The notes: generated by a model from the letters alone, not told the origin. DNA of 64,000 nucleotides from Amedibacterium intestinale (GCF_010537335.1 NZ_AP019711.1:2170001-2234000), one strand, 5' to 3'; numbered from the stretch's first letter, positions 37,077 to 46,085 are shown. A program made the numbers and translations.

Positions 37077-38339
37077 TATCGGATAGTTTCTTTTCAGCTG
37101 TGCAAGATTTTTGGTTCTTGGGATTTTTCTTAGTTTTTCTAAGTTTTGTGCCAATGTTTTTTCATAAGAAGAGGTTAACATAGGCTCATAAAAGTGTTCA
37201 TCTTTTAATTTATCAGGCAGATATTGTATTTTATTCCATAAATCATTTCTTCCATAGTCATATTTATCTTCTTCTTTCATATTTACTGGAGTATAGCGAA
37301 GATACTCTGGGATGCTGTAGGAGGCATAGCGAATCGATTGCATGGCGGCATCAATCGCATATTCTGCGCTTTTTGATTTTGGGGATAAACACAAATCAAT
37401 GACAGCCAATGCCAAAGGTATTCTTCCTTCTGGAAAGCCTACACGCTTGGCAGCATCAATTGCCTGTACACAGCGAGCACATGCGCCAGGATTTCCTAGT
37501 CCAATATCTTCATAGGCAATGACTAACAATCTTCTTTCAATACTGTCCATATCATTTGCTTCTATTAATAAACCAAGATAATATAGGGCTGCATCAACAT
37601 CACTCCCGCGTATTGATTTTTGAAAAGCACTTAAGGTATTATAATGTCCATCTTCATCACTATCCATGCCTGTATTGGGAATGGAGGAGAATTGTCCAAC
37701 GATTTCTTTTGTGATACAGCCCTCACTAGCTACCGCACAGATTTCTAAGATATTTAAAGCATAGCGAATATCGCCATTGCTGTGTCTTGCGATAATATGT
37801 AATGCTTCTTCTTCAATCGTAACACGGTCGTTTAAACCATCTGGATGATGAATCGCATTTTGCAAAGCTTGTTCAATATCTTCTTGTGTAAGTGCCTTGA
37901 CTTCAAATAAATGACAGCGAGAGCGTATTGCAGGATTAATGGCATGCAAAGGATTGGATGTTGTTGCGCCAATTAAGGTAATACTTCCATCTTCTACATG
38001 AGGCAAAAGCAGATCCTGTTTATCTTTATTTAAACGATGCACCTCATCTACGATAACAACCATGCCTGGATAAAACTTTGCCTCCGCAAAGATTTGTTCC
38101 AGCTCTTTTTTATTGCCTGTTACTGCATTAAACATACGATAATGCATTTGTATTTCATTTGCTAAGACGCTAGCTAGTGTCGTTTTTCCTGTTCCTGGAG
38201 GTCCAAAAAAAATCATGGAAAACAATTGGTTAGCTTCTACGCATTTTCTTAAGACACAACCTTCTCCAATCAGATGCCTTTGACCAATGACTTCATCTAA
38301 TGTTTTTGGTCGTAAGCGAAATGCCAAAGGTTTTTTCAT
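37071..38339 (-). CDS. rarA: Replication-associated recombination protein A
   Basis: 422 residues, AAA+ ATPase acting at stalled replication forks. Walker A GPPGTGKTT, Walker B VVIVDEVHRLN, sensor 1 IGATTSNP and the RarA/MgsA C-terminal tetramerisation domain (YAIDAAMQSI and later). Length is typical. It is on the minus strand upstream of no partner; HIT precedes it in the same direction. Confidence 0.95.
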   Translation of the reverse strand: MKKPLAFRLRPKTLDEVIGQRHLIGEGCVLRKCVEANQLFSMIFFGPPGTGKTTLASVLANEIQMHYRMFNAVTGNKKELEQIFAEAKFYPGMVVIVDEVHRLNKDKQDLLLPHVEDGSITLIGATTSNPLHAINPAIRSRCHLFEVKALTQEDIEQALQNAIHHPDGLNDRVTIEEEALHIIARHSNGDIRYALNILEICAVASEGCITKEIVGQFSSIPNTGMDSDEDGHYNTLSAFQKSIRGSDVDAALYYLGLLIEANDMDSIERRLLVIAYEDIGLGNPGACARCVQAIDAAKRVGFPEGRIPLALAVIDLCLSPKSKSAEYAIDAAMQSIRYASYSIPEYLRYTPVNMKEEDKYDYGRNDLWNKIQYLPDKLKDEHFYEPMLTSSYEKTLAQNLEKLRKIPRTKNLAQLKRNYPIK

Positions 38340-38364
38340 ACATTCACTTCCTTTATTGTAAAGA

Positions 38365-38388
38365 AAAACGATTCATGGGAATCGTTTA
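38365..38388 (-). terminator. Terminator of the HIT gene
   Basis: Stem AAACGATT / AATCGTTT with a 6-nt loop, T-rich on the minus strand, overlapping the HIT stop codon. Confidence 0.75.
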
Positions 38389-38784
38389 TTTGTACTGCAG
38401 CTGTGCACATAATGCATCTAAATCTTGTTTTTCAGATTCTTGAAACTCAAGTTTTAATGCATCTTGTTCACTGTAACGTGGAATCAGATGAATATGGCAA
38501 TGCATTACACTTTGTCCAGCAACTTCATGAACGTTGGTAAGAATGTTCATTCCCTTTGCCCCTGTTTCTTTAAGAATGTGATTTCCTAGCATCTTTGCGA
38601 CTTTCATTACATGGGAAGTGGTTTCATCATCACACTCCAAAAAATTATCAAAATGCTTTTTAGGAACAACTAGCGTATGTCCTTTTGTTACTTGAGAGAT
38701 ATCCAGAAAAGCTTTTACTTTATCATCCTCATAAATCGTTGCGGAAGGAATCTTTCCTTCAATGATATCACAGAAAATACACAT
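38386..38784 (-). CDS. HIT-family nucleotide hydrolase
   Basis: 132 residues. Begins CIFCDIIEGKIPS with two Cys of the zinc site, and has the HIT triad in MHCHIHLIP. It hydrolyses adenosine-linked dinucleotides or nucleotide phosphoramidates. ATG 38784 was chosen: GGAGG is 7 nt upstream, whereas the ATG at 38790 would be too close. Confidence 0.93.
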   Translation of the reverse strand: MCIFCDIIEGKIPSATIYEDDKVKAFLDISQVTKGHTLVVPKKHFDNFLECDDETTSHVMKVAKMLGNHILKETGAKGMNILTNVHEVAGQSVMHCHIHLIPRYSEQDALKLEFQESEKQDLDALCAQLQYK

Positions 38785-38846
38785 ATACATGCCTCCTCTT
38801 TCTATAGGGTATTATATCAGTTTACAGATTAAATATAAATGAAAAA

Positions 38847-38870
38847 TAAAAAAAGCGTCTATGCGCTTTA
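38847..38870 (-). terminator. Terminator of mntP
   Basis: Stem AAAGCG / CGCTTT followed by seven T on the minus strand, overlapping the mntP stop codon. Confidence 0.75.
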
Positions 38871-39428
38871 AAAAAACAAATGTTCAATCAAAATTTTACA
38901 TCCGATAAGAATCAAAATACATCCGCCAAGGATACCTGCATATTTTTCCAGCATATTACCTAAACGATTACCGATGATAACAGCAAGGAATGAAAGAACA
39001 AAGGTAATGATACCAATCATTGTGATTGCCTGCAGGATATCTACCTTCAAAAAAGCAAAACTGATACCGACAGCCAAAGCATCAATGCTTGTCGCAATCG
39101 CCAGCAGTAAAATTGTTTTGAATGATAGAGAATCATCGACTTCTTCTTCCTTATTGGATAAAGACTCTTTCAACATGTGGACACCGATAAATCCAAGAAG
39201 CAAAAAAGCAATCCAGTGATCAAATGCAGAAATTAACTCCTGAAAATAACTGCCTGCCCACCATCCTAACAAAGGCATCAAAGCCTGAAAAAAGCCAAAG
39301 AAGAAAGCAAGGATAAAAGCATAACGAAGCAAAAGATGTTTTTTTATGGTCATGCCTTTCGCAATACTTACCGCAAAAGCATCCATGCTTAAACCAATGC
39401 CAATCATACATATGGAAAAGATACTCAT
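38868..39428 (-). CDS. mntP: Manganese efflux pump MntP
   Basis: 186 residues, six transmembrane helices in two DUF204 repeats, with conserved Asp motifs GLSMDAFAVSIAKG and ATSIDALAVGISFAF. MntP exports Mn2+. A yybP-type manganese riboswitch would be expected upstream in some relatives but is not seen here; instead a dyad lies at the transcription start. Confidence 0.95.
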   Translation of the reverse strand: MSIFSICMIGIGLSMDAFAVSIAKGMTIKKHLLLRYAFILAFFFGFFQALMPLLGWWAGSYFQELISAFDHWIAFLLLGFIGVHMLKESLSNKEEEVDDSLSFKTILLLAIATSIDALAVGISFAFLKVDILQAITMIGIITFVLSFLAVIIGNRLGNMLEKYAGILGGCILILIGCKILIEHLFF

Positions 39429-39450
39429 GAATTTCCTCCTATACTATAAA

Positions 39451-39497
39451 ACCCACATTACGTGGGTAATCATAGCAGAAAATAAGCATATTTTCAA
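39451..39497 (-). promoter_or_regulatory. mntP promoter with initiator dyad
   Basis: Minus strand: TTGAAA (39497-39492), 17 nt, TATGAT (39474-39469). The inverted repeat ACCCAC / GTGGGT (39451-39467) begins 1 nt downstream of the -10. The position suggests a repressor operator or a 5' mRNA hairpin. Confidence 0.6.
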
Positions 39498-39857
39498 TTT
39501 TGTTTTATAAAGGAATTTCAGTTAATAAATAAGAATCTAAATCATTAGGGAAAGCAATTCCTACATTTTTTTGATGTCAGAAAGAGATAGGATAAAAGAA
39601 AGATTTTGTGCCTTGTTCTTTTGAAAAGAAAAGAGGTAATTGTTTGCAAATCTTATGCGCTTATTTTTTGCCTAAAAATAAAAAGCGAGTAATAAAATAT
39701 TAGAAATGTAGGAATATGATAAATTCTTTTCTGCTTTCTTTTTCTTCTTTGACGTTAGTATTTCTTTTTTTCTTTTGTAATAAAAAATAAAACATTTTTA
39801 TAAATAAGTCTTTAAATAAAGGTATTCTGAAGAAAAACAGAGATAAAATTAAAGAGA

Positions 39858-39876
39858 TTTACTACTTATTTACTAC
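39858..39876 (+). repeat. Left-end candidate integrase arm sites
   Basis: TTTACTAC at 39858-39865 and 39869-39876 (11-bp period). The same motif pair, TGTACTAC and TTTACTAC, occurs at 46086-46105 just after int. Confidence 0.5.
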
Positions 39877-39915
39877 ATTTCAAATGAGCCTTGATTATGA
39901 TTGTTAAATTAGACT

Positions 39916-39957
39916 GAAAAAGGATATTCTAAAGTAAAATTTACTCGGAATATCCTT
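39916..39957 (-). terminator. Terminator of the coiled-coil protein gene
   Basis: Perfect arms AAGGATATTC / GAATATCCTT with an 18-nt loop, T-rich on the minus strand, downstream of the stop at 39975. Confidence 0.85.
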
Positions 39958-39974
39958 ATATTTTAAAATATTAT

Positions 39975-40796
39975 TTACCAAATTCCTCCAACTTGATTTC
40001 CATCTTTGTCATATTGATTTCCTGTTTGAGGGTCTTGCCAATAATCACTTCCTGGAATCTTTTCACCAGTTTCTAAATCAGTATTCCATCCATGATACCA
40101 TCCATCATATTTATTTCCACCATTTGATGATGAATTACCATTACCACTAGTATTATAATTTCCACCACCTGAATTAGAATTAGAACCGCTATTTCCGTTT
40201 CCACCTACATAATTATTTTGCTGTTGCTTTTTAGTTTCTTCCTCGGTAGCTTTTCTTTCAGCTTCGTCAATTTCATTTAATCTTTCATCATAAGATTTAA
40301 TCAAAGAATTAATATCATTACCATATTTTTCAACTTCTGATTTGGTAGAAACTATATTTTCTTCAGCTTTAATTAACGATAGCAAATCATTCAAAGTTTT
40401 TTTTGCATTTTCAAGTTTGTTTTTATCATCTATTTTATCAATATCTTTTAAAGTATTTTCAACCAAAATTTTATCATATTCTTCTTTTAAATTATTTTGC
40501 ATATTAGAAATAACCAAATGATATTTTTCATCTATTTCTTCAATCATGTCTTTTGATTTTTCATAATTTGTATGTTCTTCTAAAATAGATTTCAATAATA
40601 AAATTTTATCTTCTCTTGTATCTTCCTCATTGAAATCATTTTCCTTATTTTCAAGTTGTAAAGTAAGTACATCTATTTTTTTCTGCACTTCTTGTTGTTG
40701 ATAATAGCGATAACCAACTATAGAAATGACAGATAATAACATAATGCTAATAATGATTAAAATAATATTTTTTTTATCTCTTAAGTGTTTTTTCAT
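39975..40796 (-). CDS. Membrane-anchored coiled-coil protein (element cargo)
   Basis: 273 residues. A short basic N-terminus and one transmembrane helix (about 11-29) precede a long coiled coil (about 35-195, Lys/Glu/Ile heptads), an Asn/Ser/Gly-rich linker (about 196-230) and a compact C-terminal tail with GWYHGWNTDLETG and WQDPQTGNQYD. No sorting signal is present. It faces outward and may act in cell contact or exclusion; this is a guess. The start ATG at 40796 is poorly supported by an SD (AGGATAAG). Confidence 0.7.
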   Translation of the reverse strand: MKKHLRDKKNIILIIISIMLLSVISIVGYRYYQQQEVQKKIDVLTLQLENKENDFNEEDTREDKILLLKSILEEHTNYEKSKDMIEEIDEKYHLVISNMQNNLKEEYDKILVENTLKDIDKIDDKNKLENAKKTLNDLLSLIKAEENIVSTKSEVEKYGNDINSLIKSYDERLNEIDEAERKATEEETKKQQQNNYVGGNGNSGSNSNSGGGNYNTSGNGNSSSNGGNKYDGWYHGWNTDLETGEKIPGSDYWQDPQTGNQYDKDGNQVGGIW

Positions 40797-40930
40797 TTTC
40801 TTATCCTTTCTATCATATACTTTATCATTTTATCATATCTCAAAATAAGAAACAATATTTGCATTGCAATACGCAGTGCATATTTTTGTGCTTATATGCA
40901 ATACCATATTCATAACAAGGAGGTATGTAA

Positions 40931-41128
40931 ATGGCTTTTCAACTCAAACCTAATAAGAAACAAACAGAAAACAAAACAATAAGATTTCCAATACCTTTAA
41001 TTGAAGAAATTGAAAACGCAATACAAAATCAAAATGTAACATTCTCAAAATTTGTTATTCAAGCCTGTCAGTACGCTTTAGAGAATATGGAAGATAAAAA
41101 AGAAGATACAATAGAAAATGATGAATAA
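40931..41128 (+). CDS. Ribbon-helix-helix DNA-binding protein
   Basis: 65 residues: IRFPIPLIEEIENAIQNQ forms the beta strand and first helix of a CopG/Arc-like fold, followed by a second helix (FSKFVIQACQYALEN) and an acidic tail. A perfect AAGGAGGT lies upstream. In mobile elements such proteins control copy number or act with the replication initiator. Confidence 0.78.
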   Translation: MAFQLKPNKKQTENKTIRFPIPLIEEIENAIQNQNVTFSKFVIQACQYALENMEDKKEDTIENDE

Positions 41129-41134
41129 AGATTT

Positions 41135-41165
41135 AAGGATACCTTTTTACTAGGTATCCTTTTCT
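41135..41165. terminator. Bidirectional terminator
   Basis: Stem AAGGATACCT / AGGTATCCTT between the convergent ribbon-helix-helix and repressor genes. Confidence 0.8.
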
Positions 41166-41746
41166 TATTCTTCATCAAGAATTGCAATATGTTCTGAAAA
41201 ATCTATAATCTCTGCAAGATTTTTTGTTGCTTTATTGGTATCTCTTACAATCTCAAAAAAGACATTACGAGGAAGTACAACAAATTCTTCTATATCAGGT
41301 GTTCCCTCATACATTGCTTTTAATTCTTCTATTTTACCTGTTGGAATACCTTCATCATTAGCCTTTCGAAATTTGTCATATTCAATCAGAAAATCATAAA
41401 AATTTTTATCCATTTTCAAATAAAGGTACTCATCACCATCACCTTTTACTGTTTCCCATTCTTCAATAATTTTTTCAAAGAAAGAATATTTCTCTCCTGT
41501 ATCATCAAACATTCTATCAGATTTTAGATGAATGTAATCTGGGTTTATCCAATAATACTCATGTAATTTTTCTAAAAATTCATTTGGTATATATTTTATC
41601 TTTCCAGACATATAATGCGATATTGCCGTATATTCAATACCTGTTTTTGCACTTATTTGTTTTTGTTTAATTCCACTTATTTTCATTTTTTGCAAAACTT
41701 CTTTTAATCTATTTCGCATTTCTTGAAGATTTTTTTCATCATTCAT
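41165..41746 (-). CDS. Cro/CI-family repressor of the element
   Basis: 193 residues. A helix-turn-helix lies near residues 20-65 (IKQKQISAKTGIEYTAISHYMSG), followed by an acidic C-terminal domain with no peptidase Ser/Lys motif, so it is unlikely to be a self-cleaving LexA-type repressor. ATG 41746 fits GAGGTG 6 nt upstream. It is divergent from the rep-side genes, with a dyad over its own promoter. Confidence 0.85.
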   Translation of the reverse strand: MNDEKNLQEMRNRLKEVLQKMKISGIKQKQISAKTGIEYTAISHYMSGKIKYIPNEFLEKLHEYYWINPDYIHLKSDRMFDDTGEKYSFFEKIIEEWETVKGDGDEYLYLKMDKNFYDFLIEYDKFRKANDEGIPTGKIEELKAMYEGTPDIEEFVVLPRNVFFEIVRDTNKATKNLAEIIDFSEHIAILDEE

Positions 41747-41762
41747 TATCAACACCTCAAGC

Positions 41763-41793
41763 CTACTATAACAAAATATTTTCATAGTAGCAA
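41763..41793 (-). promoter_or_regulatory. Autoregulated repressor promoter
   Basis: Minus strand: TTGCTA (41793-41788), 17 nt, TATAGT (41770-41765). Inverted half-sites CTACTAT (41763-41769) and ATAGTAG (41784-41790) cover the -10 and -35. This is a natural operator for the adjacent repressor. Confidence 0.65.
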
Positions 41794-41904
41794 GAAAAGT
41801 TGGAGATTTATTGGATATCGGTTCTATTTTTTACACACAAATCAAGATAATATAACGCATGTAGTCATGATTACAAAAATTCGGATAAAAGGAGGAAAAT
41901 AAAG

Positions 41905-42246
41905 ATGAAATATTTAAGACAATTTGAATATTTTGATTGGAACGCATTTGCAAAAGAAAAGGAATTTATGACAATTAGCCTTGCTCCATTATTAGATTTC
42001 AATACAAAAGAGGTACAAGGTACAAAACTAGGTATTGCGATTATAAAGGACGGAACTTCTTACGATCAAAAAGAAGGAGAGCAGGGTTCAAATCTTTTTG
42101 AAAAAATAACAGTAAAAATTCCTAAACAAATTGATGTTCCAATGAATGTTAAAGTTCAATTAAAGAATGTTTTATGTAATGTTTATGGAGATTATCGTAA
42201 TCAACTTTCTGTTTATGCAGAAGATATTATCGTAATTGGGAAGTAA
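41905..42246 (+). CDS. Element-encoded small beta-rich protein
   Basis: 113 residues, predicted beta-rich, ending QLSVYAEDIIVIGK. It somewhat resembles the small DUF961-like proteins (YdcP/Orf23 type) encoded at the start of Tn916/ICEBs1-like conjugation modules; this is a weak pattern match. It is first in the probable rep-ftsK-xis operon and has GGAGG upstream. Function unknown. Confidence 0.6.
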   Translation: MKYLRQFEYFDWNAFAKEKEFMTISLAPLLDFNTKEVQGTKLGIAIIKDGTSYDQKEGEQGSNLFEKITVKIPKQIDVPMNVKVQLKNVLCNVYGDYRNQLSVYAEDIIVIGK

Positions 42247-42270
42247 TCTCATCATGAATAGGTGGAATGA

Positions 42271-42287
42271 GTGCCCTTAAAGGGCAC
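42271..42287. repeat. Palindrome next to the Rep origin
   Basis: GTGCCCTTAAAGGGCAC, 8-bp arms around one central base, 13 bp upstream of the origin hairpin. It could be a Rep binding site (iteron-like). Confidence 0.55.
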
Positions 42288-42300
42288 GAATTTCCACACT

Positions 42301-42329
42301 TTGCTAAGGTCAAGTATTACCCTTAGCAA
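42301..42329 (+). other. Candidate rolling-circle origin, CRESS type
   Basis: Perfect 9-bp stem TTGCTAAGG (42301-42309) / CCTTAGCAA (42321-42329) with an 11-nt loop TCAAGTATTAC. The last nine loop bases, AAGTATTAC, fit the CRESS-virus nonanucleotide (TAATATTAC in geminiviruses, AAGTATTAC in porcine circovirus 2), nicked before the final AC. It lies 50 bp before the rep start. Confidence 0.85.
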
Positions 42330-42378
42330 TACATAAGTAGCATGTAGCATTAAAGATAAAAGACAAGGAGTGATATTT

Positions 42379-43341
42379 ATGGGAAACCCACAATCAAGAA
42401 AATGGAATTTAGTAATAAACAATCCACAAGAATACGAACTGACAAGAGAAATCATTATTGATAGATTGAATAGTCTTTTTCCAAATTATTATTGCTTATC
42501 CGAAGAAATCTCTTTAAGTGGTACTCCTCATATACATATTTTTATTTATAGGAAAAGTCCAATACGTTTCCACACTTTAAAAAACAAGTTTCCAAGTGCC
42601 CATGCGGAAAAAGCTTATAGCACTATTCAAGAAAATAGAGATTATGTAGCAAAGGAAGGTAAGTGGAAAGGTACAGAAAAGGAAGAAACAAAAGTTGAAG
42701 GCTCTTTCTATGAGTGGGGAAAATTAATAAATGAGCGCGAAGAAAAAAATCCGCTAAATTATGAAGTCATCAAGGATTTAGAAGATGGAAAAGTAATTGG
42801 AGAAATTGTCTCAGATAGACCTGAACTTATTTTTAAGGTTAAACAAATCGAAGCATTGAAAGAGGCTTTGCTTATTAAAAATGCAAATAAGTTTCGCTCG
42901 CTTTCGGTAATATATTGTTTTGGACAACATAATGTCGGAAAAACAAAAATGGTGTATGAATGCCACGAACCTATTGATATTTGTAGAATAACTAATTATA
43001 GAAAACATAAAGAGATGAGTTATGACACTTATCATGGGGAAAAAGTTTTATTGTTGGATAACTTTCAAAATTCTCTTTATATTGATGATTTGATAGCATT
43101 GTTAGACATATTTCCAATGTATCTTCCTGCTAGGTTCTATGATAGATACAGTGTATATGAGTATGTATATTTGCTTTCTGTTTTACCCCTAGAAAAGCAA
43201 TACGAAGATATTCAAAAACATTATCCTTTAAAGTGGAACGCTTTGATAAATAAAATTAATAAAATCATAGAAATCAAAGAAACGGGAGAAGTAATAGAGC
43301 ATGAGAAAGAGAGGTACATTATACATAATGAAAAAGATTGA
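42379..43341 (+). CDS. rep: CRESS-type replication initiator (HUH endonuclease plus SF3-like helicase)
   Basis: 320 residues. HUH motif I is WNLVINN (9-15), motif II PHIHIFI (H51, H53) and motif III YVAKEG (nicking Tyr89, Lys92). The helicase has Walker A GQHNVGKTK (182-190), Walker B KVLLLDNF (222-229) and a region VYLLSVLPLEKQY (263-275) corresponding to motif C; the usual Asn there appears as Val. This domain order is that of geminivirus/circovirus and pCRESS plasmid Reps. ATG 42379 fits AAGGAG; its origin lies just upstream. Confidence 0.9.
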   Translation: MGNPQSRKWNLVINNPQEYELTREIIIDRLNSLFPNYYCLSEEISLSGTPHIHIFIYRKSPIRFHTLKNKFPSAHAEKAYSTIQENRDYVAKEGKWKGTEKEETKVEGSFYEWGKLINEREEKNPLNYEVIKDLEDGKVIGEIVSDRPELIFKVKQIEALKEALLIKNANKFRSLSVIYCFGQHNVGKTKMVYECHEPIDICRITNYRKHKEMSYDTYHGEKVLLLDNFQNSLYIDDLIALLDIFPMYLPARFYDRYSVYEYVYLLSVLPLEKQYEDIQKHYPLKWNALINKINKIIEIKETGEVIEHEKERYIIHNEKD

Positions 43342-44620
43342 AAATTTAGTATTCCGATTACTTAATGGTATAAGAGAAATTATTTATAATAGAAAAAAAC
43401 TAGTTTTGTTTATTTGTATTATCTTGATGTTCTATGTATTAAATGGTTTGGAGTGGGTGTATTACTCTATCTTGCCCAAAAATATCATAAGTGAGTTTGT
43501 TATTGCAGTGATAAAACCAATAGTACTATTTTTAACTGTGATAGTATTTGGAACACCTAGAGGAACGCATAAACTATCAAAAGGTTTTTATAAAATAGGT
43601 TTTCATAATAAAGAATATGAAATTCCTCGACTATTAAATAGAAAACATTTATCAAAAGAAACAGATATAGAGATTTATACATTTTATAGTCCTTATCTTT
43701 CCTTAATGGATTGGGAAAATTCACAAGACAGAATTGAAACATTATTAGGATATGACATTTTACAAATAAAGTTTAGCAAACACAATAAAAAGATTATTAA
43801 TGTTTATATCGTTGATTTAGATAAATTCTTTTCAAAAACTATACTTTGGAAAGATGAAATGCTAGTTGATGATGAATGTACTTTACTTTTAGGAGTTTCT
43901 GCTTTTGAAAAAGTAAAAATAAACTTAAATAATGTACCTCATTCCTTGGTTGCTGGTGGCACAGGTTCTGGAAAGACAACGCTTTTTAAACTTTGTTTAT
44001 GGCAATGTCTATTAAAAAATATGGAAGTCTATATTGCTGATTTTAAGGGCGGACTTGATTTCAATGGAATATGGCATGATAAATGTAAAATTATCACTTT
44101 AGAACTAGATTTTCTTGATACATTGGTTTCAATTAAAACAGAAATGAATAAAAGAAGAGATATTTTTGTTTCTCATTCTTGTAGAAATATTGAAGAATAT
44201 AACAATAAAAATGATGAAAAATTAAATCGTATCATAATAGCATGTGATGAAGTAGCCGAATTACTTGATAAAACAGGTTTGAAAAAAAGTACTAATAAAG
44301 AAAAATTAGAACTTATGGAAAAAATAGAGGAACACATTACATCTGTCGCTAGATTAGGGCGTGCTTTTGGAGTACACCTTATTCTATCAACACAAAAACC
44401 GTCAGCAGATATTATTAACGGACAGATAAAAATAAATTTAGGAAATAGAATTTGTGGAAGTGCAGATAAAATTTTATCTCAAATGGTATTGGAAAATAAT
44501 TCTGCCCTTGAAAAAATACCACCAAATTCAAAGGGTGTATTTATCAATCAAAATGATGTACTTTTTAAATCGTTCTTGCTTGATGAAAATAATTTAATCT
44601 TATCTAAAAAAGGAGTGTGA
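43301..44620 (+). CDS. FtsK/SpoIIIE-like DNA translocase (TcpA/YdcQ-like coupling ATPase)
   Basis: 439 residues. Two N-terminal transmembrane helices (about 33-52, 62-85) precede a RecA-like motor: Walker A AGGTGSGKTTL, IADFKGG, Walker B IIIACDEVAEL and STQKPSADII. Such proteins couple the element DNA to transfer machinery. The start at 43301 overlaps rep by 41 nt; the ATG at 43328 is an alternative with a weaker position. Confidence 0.88.
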   Translation: MRKRGTLYIMKKIENLVFRLLNGIREIIYNRKKLVLFICIILMFYVLNGLEWVYYSILPKNIISEFVIAVIKPIVLFLTVIVFGTPRGTHKLSKGFYKIGFHNKEYEIPRLLNRKHLSKETDIEIYTFYSPYLSLMDWENSQDRIETLLGYDILQIKFSKHNKKIINVYIVDLDKFFSKTILWKDEMLVDDECTLLLGVSAFEKVKINLNNVPHSLVAGGTGSGKTTLFKLCLWQCLLKNMEVYIADFKGGLDFNGIWHDKCKIITLELDFLDTLVSIKTEMNKRRDIFVSHSCRNIEEYNNKNDEKLNRIIIACDEVAELLDKTGLKKSTNKEKLELMEKIEEHITSVARLGRAFGVHLILSTQKPSADIINGQIKINLGNRICGSADKILSQMVLENNSALEKIPPNSKGVFINQNDVLFKSFLLDENNLILSKKGV

Positions 44621-44625
44621 TATAG

Positions 44626-44826
44626 ATGAAACAAGTTGTACCTATACATCAAAAATATTTATTGTCTATCGAAGAAGCAAGTCAATATTTTCATATTGGC
44701 GAAAATAAGTTGCGAAAAATTGCAGAAGAACATAAAAATGCAAATTGGCTCTTTTATAACGGACAGCGTTTGTTAATCAAACGAAAATTATTTGAAAATG
44801 TTTTAGATGAACTAGACACGATCTAA
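44626..44826 (+). CDS. xis: Tn916-family excisionase
   Basis: 66 residues closely following the Tn916 Xis pattern: [31 protein letters not shown] and terminal [14 protein letters not shown]. It is a winged-helix architectural protein that promotes excision. It lies directly upstream of int, as in Tn916. Confidence 0.94.
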   Translation: MKQVVPIHQKYLLSIEEASQYFHIGENKLRKIAEEHKNANWLFYNGQRLLIKRKLFENVLDELDTI

Positions 44827-44905
44827 TGAAATCAAGCCTTGTTTATGCTATACTATTCAATAGTCATATTCAAGGCTCTTTTCATAAGCGAAAGGAGTTC
44901 ATAGC

Positions 44906-46084
44906 ATGAAAAGGACAGATAACAAAGGAAGATTGTTAAAGACCGGAGAGAGCCAACGAAAAGACGGTAGATATTGTTATAAATACATAGAAAAAAATGG
45001 ACAAGTAAAGTTTGCTTATTCTTGGAAATTAGTCGCAACTGACAAAGTCCCAAAGGGGAAAAGAGATTGTGTTGCACTTCGTGATATGATTAAAGCAATA
45101 CAAAAAGATTTAGATGACGGTATTGATACAAGTAATAAAAATATGACTGTATGCATGTTATATACTCGATATATCAATAGTAGAGCAAATGTCAAAAAAT
45201 CAACAGTACAAGGTAGAAATAACCTTATGGAAGCCTTAAAAAATGATAGTTTGGGAAATATGAGCATTGATAAAGTAAAACTATCAGTAGCAAAAGCATG
45301 GGCGTACAGAATGAAAGAAAAATACTCTTTCAGTACAATCAAGAATATGAAACGAAGTCTTAATGCAACTTTTCATCTTGCTATTCAAGATGATTTATTA
45401 AGGAAAAATCCTTTTGACTTTACCTTAACTGATGTTATTGAAAATGATACTAAAAAGAAAGAGGCATTGACAGAGGAACAAACTAACGCACTTCTTGATT
45501 TTGCAAAAATAGACAATACTTATAAAGCCTATTATTCTGAAATTGTTGTTTTGGTAAACACAGGATTGCGTGTTTCTGAAATGTGTGGATTAACACTTTC
45601 TGACATTGACTTTGATAATCGTATGATTGATATTAACCACCAACTAAAAAGGGATAAAGAGGGTTATTATACAGAACCACCAAAAAGTGATAGTGGTTAT
45701 CGTAAAGTTCCAATGACCGATTTAGTCTATGAAACACTTAAAAATGTAATTAAAAACAGAAAGAATGCATACCCTATAGAAGTTGACAGTTATAAAGATT
45801 TTATTTTTCTTAATAAGAGTGGTTATCCAATGTATAATGCTTACTATACAAGCATATTCACTAATCTCACAAAGAAATATAGAAAGATTACAAAAAAGGA
45901 AATTCCAAATATTACACCACATATTTTAAGGCATACATTTTGTACGAACATGGCAAACAAAGGAATGACACCAAACAACTTACAATATGTTATGGGACAT
46001 AAAAATATTACAATGACACTTGGTTATTATGCACATGGTAGTTATTTATCGGCACAAGCAGAAATGCAAAGACTTACTGCATAA
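44906..46084 (+). CDS. int: Tn916-family tyrosine integrase
   Basis: 392 residues: N-terminal arm-binding domain (about 1-65), SAM-like core-binding domain (about 80-160), and catalytic domain with Arg in TGLRVSEMCGL, His/Arg box PHILRHTFCT, and Tyr in MTLGYYAHGSY. It integrates and excises the element together with Xis. SD AAAGGAG is upstream. Confidence 0.96.
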   Translation: MKRTDNKGRLLKTGESQRKDGRYCYKYIEKNGQVKFAYSWKLVATDKVPKGKRDCVALRDMIKAIQKDLDDGIDTSNKNMTVCMLYTRYINSRANVKKSTVQGRNNLMEALKNDSLGNMSIDKVKLSVAKAWAYRMKEKYSFSTIKNMKRSLNATFHLAIQDDLLRKNPFDFTLTDVIENDTKKKEALTEEQTNALLDFAKIDNTYKAYYSEIVVLVNTGLRVSEMCGLTLSDIDFDNRMIDINHQLKRDKEGYYTEPPKSDSGYRKVPMTDLVYETLKNVIKNRKNAYPIEVDSYKDFIFLNKSGYPMYNAYYTSIFTNLTKKYRKITKKEIPNITPHILRHTFCTNMANKGMTPNNLQYVMGHKNITMTLGYYAHGSYLSAQAEMQRLTA

Positions 46085-46085
46085 C

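Larger units (their letters stand above)
39498..39974. other. Left junction region of the integrative element
   Basis: Noncoding. It contains ATAAAGGTAT (39816-39825), also found at 46251-46260, and paired TTTACTAC motifs at 39858 and 39869. DNA left of about 39816 is taken as host. No gene was recognised. Confidence 0.45.

Noticed and set aside
42060-42110. tRNA-like GGTTCAAATC segment
   Set aside because: It lies within a coding frame and no acceptor or anticodon stems can be formed around it.
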